From: Algibacter_G agarivorans
Lineage (GTDB): Bacteria; Bacteroidota; Bacteroidia; Flavobacteriales; Flavobacteriaceae
NCBI RefSeq assembly: GCF_039543245.1
Contig: NZ_BAABJJ010000002.1
Coordinates: 1 to 64,000, forward strand
Reading direction: 5' to 3'
DNA length: 64,000 nt
Part shown: positions 1 through 8,649 of the stretch, piece after piece
How positions within the stretch are numbered: the first letter of the stretch is position 1
Layout of the letters: every line of letters begins with the position of its first letter
Position numbers and translations under genes: made by a program
The notes under the pieces: generated by a model
Database searches by the model: none
What the model was told of the DNA's origin: nothing
The model's input: the letters and a program-made list of their open reading frames with translations, nothing else

Positions 1-309
1 TGGTCTTAACGCCAATTTTCGGGGTTTGTTTATTCTAATTTACGAATTATATCGCTGATTTACAAGTATTTGCGTACATCTGAAAGTGCCTTGTCAGGTC
101 AAAATGAAATAAGCGAAATACCTCTATTGCTCTGCCTCGAGATAGTTCGTTTCAAGAAATTCTTTTATTTTTCCTAAAAATTTTAATTAAACTTGTTTCT
201 CTCTTTATTTTGAAGGGAGGACAATTTCGGTTTTTAATCGAAATTAGGCGGGTTGAATTACAAAAATAATATAAAGACTTTCAATATCAGAACAGTTCTG
301 TTTTATTGA
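1..309. other. Left-edge intergenic stretch, no gene recognised
   Basis: About 300 bases precede the stop of the first gene. I see no open frame with a family signature on either strand, no tRNA and no clear terminator. Frame 2 of the plus strand is open for about 18 codons from the edge and could be the tail of a gene outside the window, but nothing identifies it. Confidence 0.4.
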
Positions 310-1026
310 TTATGAGATTCTTGCCTCCGCAGGAATTAACAGCGCTAAATAATCATAATGTTCCCCTTCCAAAACCAATTCACATTTTAAACCAACCGTT
401 TCGCAAGCCAACTTCAAAGTTTTAAAATCCAAATACAACCATTTTATTGGGGTTTCTTTTTCGCCTTTATAAGACAAATAATAGTCAAGTTCTCCATAAT
501 AACTAGCATTAGTATCCATCCAGAAACCACCACCTTCATCTTCATACATGTATTTAATATCCGATGAATCAATTAAAATTTGTCCGCTAGGTTTTAAGAG
601 GCTTTTTAAATGTGATAAGTATTTTGAAACTTGACTCAATTCTTGAAAGATTCCAGTACCGTTCATTAACAATAATATGGTATCAAAAGTTTCTGTTTCG
701 TCTAAAAGCGCTTTGACTTCAGTAGTTTGTACACCACGTTGTTTGGCAACTTTAATAGCGCCTTTAGAAATATCAATAGCTTTAACTTTAAATCCCTTTT
801 TTTGAAGCTGTAGACTATGACTTCCTGTGCCACAACCTACATCTAGAACAGAACCTTTGCATAATTTTAATGCCCGTTGTTCTAATTTAGGCATGTCTTT
901 GTAATCACGAAATAAATAGGGGAGCGGTAGTATATCATTATCAGAAATACTTGTAGAAGTAATAATGTCTTCAGTGTAGTTCCCGTTTTGATAATCTAAT
1001 AAAGCGTTTCCAAAAAGGTCTTTCAT
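310..1026 (-). CDS. Class I SAM-dependent methyltransferase
   Basis: A 238-residue cytosolic methyltransferase with a Rossmann fold. Motif I, VLDVGCGTGS, is at about residues 60-69, followed by a helix and the acidic end of strand beta2 (VKAIDIS). A later LLLMNGTGIF stretch corresponds to the motif IV region. The substrate cannot be read from the sequence; relatives in the methyltransferase 11/25 group act on small molecules or quinone-like compounds. The gene stands alone, divergent from the YkgJ-like gene, with about 150 bp between them filled by two palindromic repeats. The ATG at 1026 gives a normal family length with no signal peptide. Confidence 0.8.
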   Translation of the reverse strand: MKDLFGNALLDYQNGNYTEDIITSTSISDNDILPLPYLFRDYKDMPKLEQRALKLCKGSVLDVGCGTGSHSLQLQKKGFKVKAIDISKGAIKVAKQRGVQTTEVKALLDETETFDTILLLMNGTGIFQELSQVSKYLSHLKSLLKPSGQILIDSSDIKYMYEDEGGGFWMDTNASYYGELDYYLSYKGEKETPIKWLYLDFKTLKLACETVGLKCELVLEGEHYDYLALLIPAEARIS

Positions 1027-1038
1027 TAATTACTTTTT

Positions 1039-1160
1039 TGTCATTCCCTCGAAGGAGGGAATCTTTACGTCATTGCGAGACTTTTTTAAGTCGTGGCAAT
1101 CTCTTAATTTTATGTTCAAATTTTAAAGATTACTTCAGTCATATTTACTTCGTAATGACG
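1039..1160. repeat. Two adjacent palindromic intergenic repeats
   Basis: The first is a perfect 8-bp hairpin, ATTCCCTC/GAGGGAAT (1043-1050 with 1055-1062), in a GTCATTCCC...GGGAATC context. Relatives lie at 27607-27648, 54617-54664 and 58179-58205. The second is an imperfect inverted repeat, CGTCATTGCG (1069-1078) with CGTAATGACG (1151-1160), 9 of 10 pairs, spanning about 92 bp. Both fill the gap between divergent genes. Confidence 0.7.
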
Positions 1161-1180
1161 AAAAGCATTATTTTTGCACC

Positions 1181-1672
1181 ATGCAAGACTTCATAAACCA
1201 TCTTCCAAAGCTCGCCAAAGATAAGCATAACGAGAATAAAAAATTCTTCGCCAAGCTAAAAAAGAAACCGCCTAAGAATTTAGATTATGTCATGGAAGAT
1301 TTGCATGAAGCTGAGTTTGAACGTACCGATTGCTTAGAATGTGCCAATTGTTGCAAAACCACAGGCCCGTTATTTACAGATAAAGATGTGGACAGAATTG
1401 CAAAACATTTCAGAATGAAAACACAGCAATTCATAAGTCAATATTTGCGTATTGATGAAGACAACGATTATGTATTGCAAAATGTACCATGTGCTTTTTT
1501 AGGTTCAGATAATTATTGCTCTATTTATGACGTGCGACCGAAAGCATGTAGAGAATTTCCGCATACCGATAGAAAAAGGTTTCAACAAATATCAAATTTA
1601 ACATTAAAGAATGTAGCTATATGTCCTGCAGCATTTAATATTGTTGAGGAAATTAAAAAACGAATAAAATAG
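1181..1672 (+). CDS. YkgJ-type cysteine-cluster protein
   Basis: A 163-residue protein of the YkgJ (CxxCxxCC) family, thought to bind a metal or Fe-S cluster. The cysteines are CLECANCC at residues 51-58, a middle pair in a CxxYDxRPxxC arrangement and a late CP near the C terminus. The arginine-proline of the RPxxCREFP motif is intact. The N-terminal 45 residues are lysine-rich and probably helical. The biochemical role of the family is not established. A TAnnTTTG-like box (TATTTTTG, 1169-1176) ends only 4 bases before the ATG, so the mRNA may have almost no leader. The sterol-desaturase-like gene follows after 26 bp and may be cotranscribed. Confidence 0.85.
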   Translation: MQDFINHLPKLAKDKHNENKKFFAKLKKKPPKNLDYVMEDLHEAEFERTDCLECANCCKTTGPLFTDKDVDRIAKHFRMKTQQFISQYLRIDEDNDYVLQNVPCAFLGSDNYCSIYDVRPKACREFPHTDRKRFQQISNLTLKNVAICPAAFNIVEEIKKRIK

Positions 1673-1698
1673 GTGTATTTAAGTTTAAAACTTATCTA

Positions 1699-2529
1699 TT
1701 GGAAACACTCCTAAATTATTTTGAAACAATTCCTGCGCATCATAGAGTAATATTAATAGTAAGCGGGTTAACTTTTTTTTGGATACTAGAAGGTATTCTA
1801 CCATTATTCAAATTCAAATATATTAAGTGGAAGCATGCTGTGCCTAATTTGTTTTTTAACTTAACACTTCTTTTGGTAAATCTTCCATTGGCCTTTTTGT
1901 TATTAAAATCTGCAGATTGGGTTATTATCACTGATTTTGGTGTACTTAATTGGTTGCCAGAAATGCCTTTATGGATTTATGGGGTTTTGGGATTGGTTTT
2001 ATTAGATTTTGTAGGTTCATATTTGCCACATATTATAGAGCACAAGGTTAAGCCACTATGGATGGTGCATTGGGTGCATCATACAGATCATAATGTTGAT
2101 ACAACCACAGCAAATAGACATCATCCTATTGAAAGTGTCATTCGCTATTTTTTTACATTGCTAGGTGTAATTATAATTGGAGCTCCAATTGGTTTGGTTA
2201 TGTTATATCAATCTTTATCTGTGGTAGCAACTCAATTTAATCACGCCAACATTAAACTTCCTAAAAAAGTAGACAAACTCCTAAGTTATGTGATTGTATC
2301 TCCTGATATGCATAAGGTACATCATCATTATGTAATGCCATATACCGATTCTAACTACGGAAATATATTTTCTATTTGGGATAGATTATTTGGCACTTAC
2401 ATGGAATTAGATACAAATGATATTGTGTATGGCGTTGATGTGTTTCCTGATGAAAAAGAAAATAGTAATATCAAAGATTTATTAAAAAAACCTTTTCAGA
2501 AGTATAGAAGATCTGCAATTAGAGATTAA
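1699..2529 (+). CDS. Sterol desaturase / fatty acid hydroxylase family protein
   Basis: A 276-residue integral membrane di-iron oxygenase-like protein. It has hydrophobic segments near residues 15-35, 48-75, 90-110 and 150-180. The histidine boxes of the superfamily are HIIEH at 111-115, then HWVHHTDH and NRHHP, and finally HKVHHH near residue 205; together they should hold two irons. The substrate (sterol, carotenoid or lipid) cannot be inferred. The start is TTG at 1699: it matches the usual N terminus of flavobacterial relatives (METxLNYFE) and no in-frame ATG exists before the first membrane segment. The gene converges with the serine hydrolase and overlaps its stop by 4 bp. Confidence 0.85.
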   Translation: METLLNYFETIPAHHRVILIVSGLTFFWILEGILPLFKFKYIKWKHAVPNLFFNLTLLLVNLPLAFLLLKSADWVIITDFGVLNWLPEMPLWIYGVLGLVLLDFVGSYLPHIIEHKVKPLWMVHWVHHTDHNVDTTTANRHHPIESVIRYFFTLLGVIIIGAPIGLVMLYQSLSVVATQFNHANIKLPKKVDKLLSYVIVSPDMHKVHHHYVMPYTDSNYGNIFSIWDRLFGTYMELDTNDIVYGVDVFPDEKENSNIKDLLKKPFQKYRRSAIRD

Positions 2530-3590
2530 TCTATAAAAATGGATTCCAACTGTTCGGCAAAAAATTGAACACTAATATTAGACCGATTAGTCAATACGCA
2601 TATAACCAATTCCTCTTTTGGGCAAATTAATAGAATGGTTGAGGCTCCAACACCGCCTCCAGTATGATAGTATTTGACTGTGTTATGTTTAGTTTGTTCT
2701 ACTGAAAAGCCAATACCATAACCAGTAATATTATCTGATTTTAGGCGTTGTGAGGTTGTGAGTTCTAGGAATGATTGTTCTGAAATCAGTGTGGGTAAAA
2801 TGAGTTCTTGTCCAAATTTAATTAAGTTCTCTGAGGTTGATAAAAACCCACCACCTGCAACTTTATACTCATTTGAAACTACTGTTGATAAAACACGTTT
2901 TTTTCTGTAGAAATTAGTTTTGTTTGGAATAGTTATATCCGAAGCATCAAGCATTGTATTTGTCAATTTTAGTGGGTCTATAACTGATTTGTTAACTAGG
3001 CTAACAAAATCTGTCCCAGAAACGGTTTGCATAATTTCACTTAATAAAACATAACCAAATGTGTTGTAAAAAAACTGTGTTGACGGCTCAAATAGCAGGG
3101 AGTCATTTTTAAATAATGCAACACCTTCAGAAATAGATAGTTTTTTATTTAATGTAAATTCAGAACCTTTATAAGATCTAATTCCTGCCAAATGTCCAGC
3201 TAATTCTCTTACAGTAAAGTCATATTCCTTTTTTGGATAATCAGGAAGATAGGTGTAAATGCTTTCGTCTAAATTGATGAGATTATCATCTACTAATTTG
3301 GCCAGTGCAACGGCTGTTATTGATTTTGAAATACTAGCTATTCTAAAAAGGGTTTTGTCTGGTTTTATTTTAACTTTTGGTTTTCGATTGGCATAGCCAA
3401 ATCCTTGAGACCAAACCAAATCATTATTCTTTGAAACCGAAATAGACATTCCAGGAACCCTTTGCTTGCGTAAAAATCTTTTAGCAAGTTTTCTGGCTTC
3501 CTTAATGTTTTTAGTTTCAGTAGGTCTAGAATTTTGACCAAATCCGAAGCATGTAAAAAAAAGGGTCAGCATAACAAAAAAACGCCTCAT
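2526..3590 (-). CDS. Secreted serine hydrolase, beta-lactamase/AmpH fold
   Basis: A 354-residue exported hydrolase of the class C beta-lactamase/penicillin-binding-protein family. The catalytic SxxK is SISK, the second motif is YNT and the third is HTGG (replacing KTG). The start is set at 3590, not 3647, because the signal peptide (MRRFFVMLTLFFTCFGFG) begins there and the ATG forms a 4-base ATGA overlap with the stop of the upstream NamZ-like gene. In Bacillus subtilis a related hydrolase (YbbE/AmiE) lies with NamZ and NagZ in the MurNAc recovery operon. The pairing here suggests action on muropeptides or peptidoglycan fragments; this is an inference from neighbourhood. Confidence 0.85.
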   Translation of the reverse strand: MRRFFVMLTLFFTCFGFGQNSRPTETKNIKEARKLAKRFLRKQRVPGMSISVSKNNDLVWSQGFGYANRKPKVKIKPDKTLFRIASISKSITAVALAKLVDDNLINLDESIYTYLPDYPKKEYDFTVRELAGHLAGIRSYKGSEFTLNKKLSISEGVALFKNDSLLFEPSTQFFYNTFGYVLLSEIMQTVSGTDFVSLVNKSVIDPLKLTNTMLDASDITIPNKTNFYRKKRVLSTVVSNEYKVAGGGFLSTSENLIKFGQELILPTLISEQSFLELTTSQRLKSDNITGYGIGFSVEQTKHNTVKYYHTGGGVGASTILLICPKEELVICVLTNRSNISVQFFAEQLESIFID

Positions 3591-4822
3591 GGATAAATGA
3601 GATATTGGGTTCTTATTTTTTTGAAGTTTTCTAAGCCATTTTTCCAAGTTGCTTGTATTTCTTTTTCCGTTAATCCCAATTCAATTTGTTTTTGTAGTTG
3701 TTTTGTGCCTGCTAGCTTTGTAAAAAATGAATTAAAAAAATCAGATTGATTTGAGGTGTTTTGAAACGCTTCAATCAGCCATTTCAAGTTTAAATTATTT
3801 ATAGTCTCTATTTGAGTTAAATCCTTACCATAACAGAGTTTGTTTTGATGTTTCGGATATTTAGAACCATAGTTAGGTTGAGGTGTAAATTCAAAACTAA
3901 AGTTGTCTTTATTCAGAAATGGACTTCCAAATATTTGAAATTGCGTTTCAGTGCCTCTTCCTGCGCTTACATTGGTGCCTTCAAAAAAACACAAACTTGG
4001 GTACAGGTTGATTGCTTGGTCATTTGGTAAATTAGGACTTGGTTTTATGGGTAAGCTGTATCTTAAATGATGATTGTAATTCTTAACGGGAATCACTTTT
4101 AAATCACATTGAACTTCATTCTTTAACCAATTTTCGCCATTTATCATTTGTGCATATTCGCCAATGGTCATACCATGAACTACAGGAATGGGGTGCATAC
4201 CAACGAAACTTTGATGTTCTATTTCTAAAATAGGGCCATCAATAACATTCCCATTAGGGTTTGGTCTATCTAATATGATAACGGGAATTTCCAGTTCTGC
4301 ACAAGCTTCCATCACATAATGTAATGACGATATGTAAGTGTAAAATCGTGCGCCAACATCTTGGATATCAAAAACCACTACATCTAAATCTTGAAGTTGT
4401 TCAGGAGTGGGTTTTTTATTTTTTCCGTAGAGTGAAATGATTGGAAGCTTGGTTTTAGTATCTATGCCGTCTTTCACAACTTCGCCAGCATCAGCCATAC
4501 CACGGAAACCATGTTCTGGAGCAAATACTTTTTTGATAGCTACATCCAATGCTAATAATGAATCAACAAGATGTGTATAGCTTTTGTCTTTCTTAAAAAT
4601 AACAGAAGTTTGATTCGCAACAATTCCAACACGTTTCCTGTTTAGTAACGGTAGATAGGCCTCAATTTGATTAGCACCAACTACTATAGTGCTATCGTTT
4701 AGTATATGATTAGATGGACTAACCTTTTCAGATATAGCCTTGTTATCTTTCATCTTAGATGCACAAGAAATCATTACTAAAACAAATAATAAAACTGTAT
4801 TTTTGAAAACATTAAACCCCAT
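3587..4822 (-). CDS. Exo-beta-N-acetylmuramidase NamZ-like lipoprotein (DUF1343)
   Basis: A 411-residue protein of the DUF1343 family, whose B. subtilis member NamZ (YbbC) releases MurNAc from the non-reducing end of peptidoglycan fragments. The N terminus is a lipoprotein signal with lipobox VMISC around residue 20. Conserved blocks include PEHGFRG, the DVGARFYTY segment, DRPNP and the GRGTETQFQ patch. It is the first gene of a two-gene unit with the serine hydrolase (4-base overlap). Its ATG lies only 8 bp from the TTG of the divergent permease gene, so promoters of each gene must lie inside the other. No nagZ is seen nearby. Confidence 0.88.
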   Translation of the reverse strand: MGFNVFKNTVLLFVLVMISCASKMKDNKAISEKVSPSNHILNDSTIVVGANQIEAYLPLLNRKRVGIVANQTSVIFKKDKSYTHLVDSLLALDVAIKKVFAPEHGFRGMADAGEVVKDGIDTKTKLPIISLYGKNKKPTPEQLQDLDVVVFDIQDVGARFYTYISSLHYVMEACAELEIPVIILDRPNPNGNVIDGPILEIEHQSFVGMHPIPVVHGMTIGEYAQMINGENWLKNEVQCDLKVIPVKNYNHHLRYSLPIKPSPNLPNDQAINLYPSLCFFEGTNVSAGRGTETQFQIFGSPFLNKDNFSFEFTPQPNYGSKYPKHQNKLCYGKDLTQIETINNLNLKWLIEAFQNTSNQSDFFNSFFTKLAGTKQLQKQIELGLTEKEIQATWKNGLENFKKIRTQYLIYP

Positions 4823-4830
4823 TGTATAAA

Positions 4831-6066
4831 TTGAATTACGAGTATTTTATAGCTAAACGCATTATTGGTAGTAAAGCGTATAAAAGTAGTATATCGGCAC
4901 CAATAATAAAAATTGGTATTGCCGCAATTGCTATTGGTATTGTGGTTATGATGATAGCCATTGCAACAGGAATTGGTCTACAACAAAAAATACGCGATAA
5001 AGTAGTGGCGTTTAATGGGCATGTTACCATTACAAATTACGATAGTAACAATTCGCAAGAAAGCGGTTTGCCCATTTCAAAAAATCAAGAGTTTTATCCA
5101 GAGTTTAAATCTGTTGAAGGTGTTACCCACATTCAAGCCGTAGCCTCTAAATTTGGAGTTATCCGTACAGAAACCGATTTTGAAGGCGTTTATTTAAAAG
5201 GTGTAGGAGCAGATTATAATTGGAACTATTTTAATGAGTTTTTAATTGAAGGTCGCCTTCCTGATTACAAGCAAAAAAGAAATGAGGAAGTGCTAATTTC
5301 AACATATTTAGCAAATCGTTTACACTTTAAGGTCGGCGATAATTTTCAAATGGTATTTGCAAAGGACGACCCAGAAAAACTGCCCAACATCATTACCTAT
5401 AAGATTGTTGGTATTTACAATTCAGGATTTCAAGATTTTGATGCGAGTTATTTAATAGGCGATATTCGTCATATTCAACGCATAAATAGATGGGAAGATG
5501 ACCAAATAGGAAGCTTTGAAGTGTTTATAGATGATTATAATGAATTGGACAAAAAAGGTGTAGAAATCTATCAAAATACGCCATCAACACTTAACTCACA
5601 GACCATTACCAACAAGTTTAGTTCTATTTTCGAATGGATTAAAATATTCGACAAAAACATATACGGCATCATCGGCATTATGATACTCGTAGCAGGCATT
5701 AACATGATAACCGCATTACTCGTTCTAATCCTCGAACGCACCCAAATGATAGGTATCCTAAAAGCCTTAGGAAGCAACAATTGGAGCATCCGTAAACTCT
5801 TTTTGTACAACGCTTCATACCTCATTATTTTAGGACTAATCTGGGGTAATATTTTAGGTTTAGGACTTTTGTTTGCACAAAAATATTTCAAATTATTCCC
5901 GCTAGACCCTAGCGTGTATTACGTAACCGAAGCCCCAGTTTACATCAGTTTGGGGTATATCATAGCACTAAATGTTGGCACGTTAATTTTATGTTTGCTT
6001 ATGTTGCTTGTTCCGTCGTACATCATCACAAAAATATCGCCCGTAAAAGCCATTAGGTTTCAATAA
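4831..6066 (+). CDS. ABC transporter permease, LolC/LolE-MacB type
   Basis: A 411-residue permease with one N-terminal membrane helix (about residues 23-47), a large periplasmic MacB-like domain and a C-terminal FtsX domain of three helices. This is the architecture of LolC/LolE, which lift lipoproteins from the inner membrane. The reading frame opens at TTG 4822, but relatives begin MNYExFIAKR, so the TTG at 4831 is the better start. No ATPase gene is adjacent; it must be encoded elsewhere, as is common in Flavobacteriia. The substrate is therefore inferred from family only. Confidence 0.82.
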   Translation: MNYEYFIAKRIIGSKAYKSSISAPIIKIGIAAIAIGIVVMMIAIATGIGLQQKIRDKVVAFNGHVTITNYDSNNSQESGLPISKNQEFYPEFKSVEGVTHIQAVASKFGVIRTETDFEGVYLKGVGADYNWNYFNEFLIEGRLPDYKQKRNEEVLISTYLANRLHFKVGDNFQMVFAKDDPEKLPNIITYKIVGIYNSGFQDFDASYLIGDIRHIQRINRWEDDQIGSFEVFIDDYNELDKKGVEIYQNTPSTLNSQTITNKFSSIFEWIKIFDKNIYGIIGIMILVAGINMITALLVLILERTQMIGILKALGSNNWSIRKLFLYNASYLIILGLIWGNILGLGLLFAQKYFKLFPLDPSVYYVTEAPVYISLGYIIALNVGTLILCLLMLLVPSYIITKISPVKAIRFQ

Positions 6067-6092
6067 AAGGTAATGACTTGTATTTTTTTTTT

Positions 6093-6179
6093 GGCGTTAC
6101 CACAAAGGTCGGGCTTTTCGTTGCAATCTTTTTGCTCGTGCCTTACAAAAAGGATTTCCACTGCAATCCCTAACGCGCC
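6093..6179 (+). repeat. Dispersed GGCGTTAC...TAACGCGCC palindromic element, copy A
   Basis: An 87-bp element with complementary ends (GGCGTTA / TAACGC), a fixed block GGTCGGGCTTT near the left end, and an inner stem AATCTTTTTG / CAAAAAGGATT. Related copies lie at 23358-23460 and, inverted, at 54446-54538. The left and right ends are conserved while the inner hairpin varies. It sits between convergent genes. Confidence 0.8.
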
Positions 6180-6206
6180 TACTCATAAACTTTTGTTTTA
6201 GAGAAA

Positions 6207-8435
6207 TTACCTATTACTATCTTTAAACTTATCAAACTCAGATTTCGACTCAATCTTCGGGAAACTATTATTTTTCATATCGGTATCGGCAAATTCAAAA
6301 TTAGGGTCTAAATTTACTTTGCTAACTTCCTTGTCTTTAATAAAAGTTTGTTGGATTTCGTATTCATTTCTTCTCCAAATTTCGGCTGGTAAAGTATCAA
6401 TTTCTGTTGAACCATCAGCAAATACCCATGCAATGGTAACGGGCATAACTAGACCACCAATGTTTTTTATAGTGACCTCATAAATATTTTTTCCTGAAAG
6501 TTGTTTACGAATTTCAGATTCATCTAATCGCGATAAAAACTGACCATAAGCAGCGTCTGGTGTAGATGTCATAGTAATCACTTCTGGGCCATTTGAAAAA
6601 TCCTTTTCCTGAGATTCCACATTTTTTTGGTTGGCTACAATTTTTCTTTTAGAAGACTTGTTTTGATCTTCAATATTAGAGTTTTCTTCAAAAACTTTAA
6701 ACCATTTTACATTAGTTAATTCCATATCTACATGGTCTGTAGTAAAAAACCAACCTCTGTAAAACCAATCTAAATCGGTCGCTGTTGCATCTTCTAAGGT
6801 TCTAAATAAATCAGCAGGATTGGGGTGTTTGTATTTCCAACGGTTGGCATATTCTTTAAAAGCTTCATCAAAAAGTTCTTTTCCAATAATAGAATTACGA
6901 AGCATTTGTAACCCTACAGTAGGTTTTATATAAAAATTAGCTCCAAATTGATTAAATAATTCATTGTCAGATGTCGTCATTACTGGGCGTAAAATATTTT
7001 TGTCACCACTCATAAAAGGCACAATGCTTTTCGGAGTTACGCTATTAAATTCAGGATAGCGTTCAGCAACCGTTCTTTGGTGTAAAAAGGTGTTTAATCC
7101 TTCGTCCATCCACATCCACTTTCTTTCGTCCGAACTCACAATCATAGGAAACCAATTATGGCCCACTTCATGGATAATAGTGCCAATCATACCTTGTTTA
7201 GCCGCATGACTAATTTTGCCGTTTATTGGACGCCCACCATTAAAACTTATCATCGGGAATTCCATGCCAATATTAGACGTGTTAACAGAAATACAAACAG
7301 GATATGGATAATCGAAAGTCGCTTCAGAATACACTTCAAGTGCGTGCATTATAGACTTAGTAGATTCTTCTTGCCAAACGGGCAATCCTTCTTTGGGATA
7401 TAACGACATGGCCATAACAGTGTTGGTTGGTAGTTTTACAGCTTGAGCATCCCACATAAATTTTCTAGATGAGGCAAAAGCAAAATCCCTAACATTCTTA
7501 GCTTTAAATTTCCACGTTTTTTGTTTTGTGGATTTTTGTTTTTCGTTGGCTTCAGCTTCTGCTTTCGTGATAATCATAACAGGTTTGTCAAAAGATTTTC
7601 TCGCAGCATCCATCCTTTTACGCTGTGTTTTGGTTAACACGGTTTCGCTATTTTGAAGTTCTCCTGTAGATGCTACAATATGGTCTTCGGGTACTGTAAT
7701 TTCAACATCATAATCACCAAACTCTAAGGCAAACTCTCCTAATTTTTGAAATTGCTGATTTTGCCATCCCTCTGTATCATTATAAACCGCCATTCTTGGA
7801 AACCAATGCGCAATAAGATAAACCGTGTTGTCGTCTTCAGGAAAATACTCATAGCCTTCTCTTGATAATAAAAATAAGCTTCGGTCAGTAATAGGGTATG
7901 ACCAAGCTATCGATAAGGTTGTAGATGATCCAGATTTAAGTATGGTATTTAATTTAACCTTCATCATGGTGTTATTAACCATGGTTTTGAGGTTGTACTC
8001 ATTAGTGTCTTTTACATGCTTAATAGAATAACCAGCCGGAAAATCTATAGTTCTAGTAAGAAATTGAATTTGTCTGGTAGTCATAGAGTCTTTCATGCTA
8101 TTGTTCACAGATCCAAAATCTTCATTTCCTTTTTTGTTAACGTTTTGTTCAAGTTGTAACCAAACATAACTTAAATCATCTGGAGAATTATTAAAATAGG
8201 TAATAGTTTCTTCCCCAGACATGGTATTGTCAATTTCATTCAAAGTCACTTTTATTTTATAATCTGCACGTTGCTGCCAATACACTTTTCCTGGTGCACC
8301 ACTAGCAGTTCTGTATATGTTTGGTGGAGAAATTAAATTATCAATAGGTTCAAATTTACCCTGCCAAGGTTGGTGTTGTGCATGGATAGAAAAAAATGAA
8401 AAAAGTGTTATAAACGCAAACAGTAGAAGTCGCAT
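6207..8435 (-). CDS. Secreted M1 family metallopeptidase (aminopeptidase)
   Basis: A 742-residue zinc metallopeptidase of the gluzincin M1 family, exported by a signal peptide (MRLLLFAFITLFSFFSIHA). Counting from this start, the zinc site is HEVGH at 422-426 with the third ligand E445 in WMDEG, exactly the HExxH-x18-E spacing. The N-terminal half resembles the beta-saddle of aminopeptidase N. The C terminus is variable, with a lysine-rich insert and a late beta-domain. An upstream in-frame ATG at 8468 exists, but it would place 11 extra residues before the signal peptide. It converges with the permease gene across repeat copy A. Confidence 0.88.
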   Translation of the reverse strand: MRLLLFAFITLFSFFSIHAQHQPWQGKFEPIDNLISPPNIYRTASGAPGKVYWQQRADYKIKVTLNEIDNTMSGEETITYFNNSPDDLSYVWLQLEQNVNKKGNEDFGSVNNSMKDSMTTRQIQFLTRTIDFPAGYSIKHVKDTNEYNLKTMVNNTMMKVKLNTILKSGSSTTLSIAWSYPITDRSLFLLSREGYEYFPEDDNTVYLIAHWFPRMAVYNDTEGWQNQQFQKLGEFALEFGDYDVEITVPEDHIVASTGELQNSETVLTKTQRKRMDAARKSFDKPVMIITKAEAEANEKQKSTKQKTWKFKAKNVRDFAFASSRKFMWDAQAVKLPTNTVMAMSLYPKEGLPVWQEESTKSIMHALEVYSEATFDYPYPVCISVNTSNIGMEFPMISFNGGRPINGKISHAAKQGMIGTIIHEVGHNWFPMIVSSDERKWMWMDEGLNTFLHQRTVAERYPEFNSVTPKSIVPFMSGDKNILRPVMTTSDNELFNQFGANFYIKPTVGLQMLRNSIIGKELFDEAFKEYANRWKYKHPNPADLFRTLEDATATDLDWFYRGWFFTTDHVDMELTNVKWFKVFEENSNIEDQNKSSKRKIVANQKNVESQEKDFSNGPEVITMTSTPDAAYGQFLSRLDESEIRKQLSGKNIYEVTIKNIGGLVMPVTIAWVFADGSTEIDTLPAEIWRRNEYEIQQTFIKDKEVSKVNLDPNFEFADTDMKNNSFPKIESKSEFDKFKDSNR

Positions 8436-8561
8436 GATTTTTAAATTATAAGAATTAGTCATGCACAAGATAATAAATATTAGGGTGTTTTTTTGCTTAA
8501 TTTGTTTTCTACGTCAAATTAAGTTTATGTAATGTAAAATGATAGAAAAGAGATTGATTTT

Positions 8562-8593
8562 GTTGCTTAAAGGTTAATGGTTCTTTACATTTG
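8562..8593 (+). promoter_or_regulatory. Predicted Bacteroidota housekeeping promoter of ppa
   Basis: The -7 box TACATTTG (8586-8593) fits TAnnTTTG exactly, and a TTG at 8562-8564 is 21 bases upstream, in the accepted -33 window. Transcription would start near 8600, giving a leader of about 50 nt. Confidence 0.6.
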
Positions 8594-8649
8594 CAATCTT
8601 AAAATATGAATGATATATCCTGATTGAGGATAGAAAAATAAATTATACA

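Noticed and set aside
3591..3647. Longer start of the serine hydrolase
   Set aside because: It would place 19 charged residues before the signal peptide and overlap the NamZ-like gene by 60 bases; the ATGA overlap start is typical.
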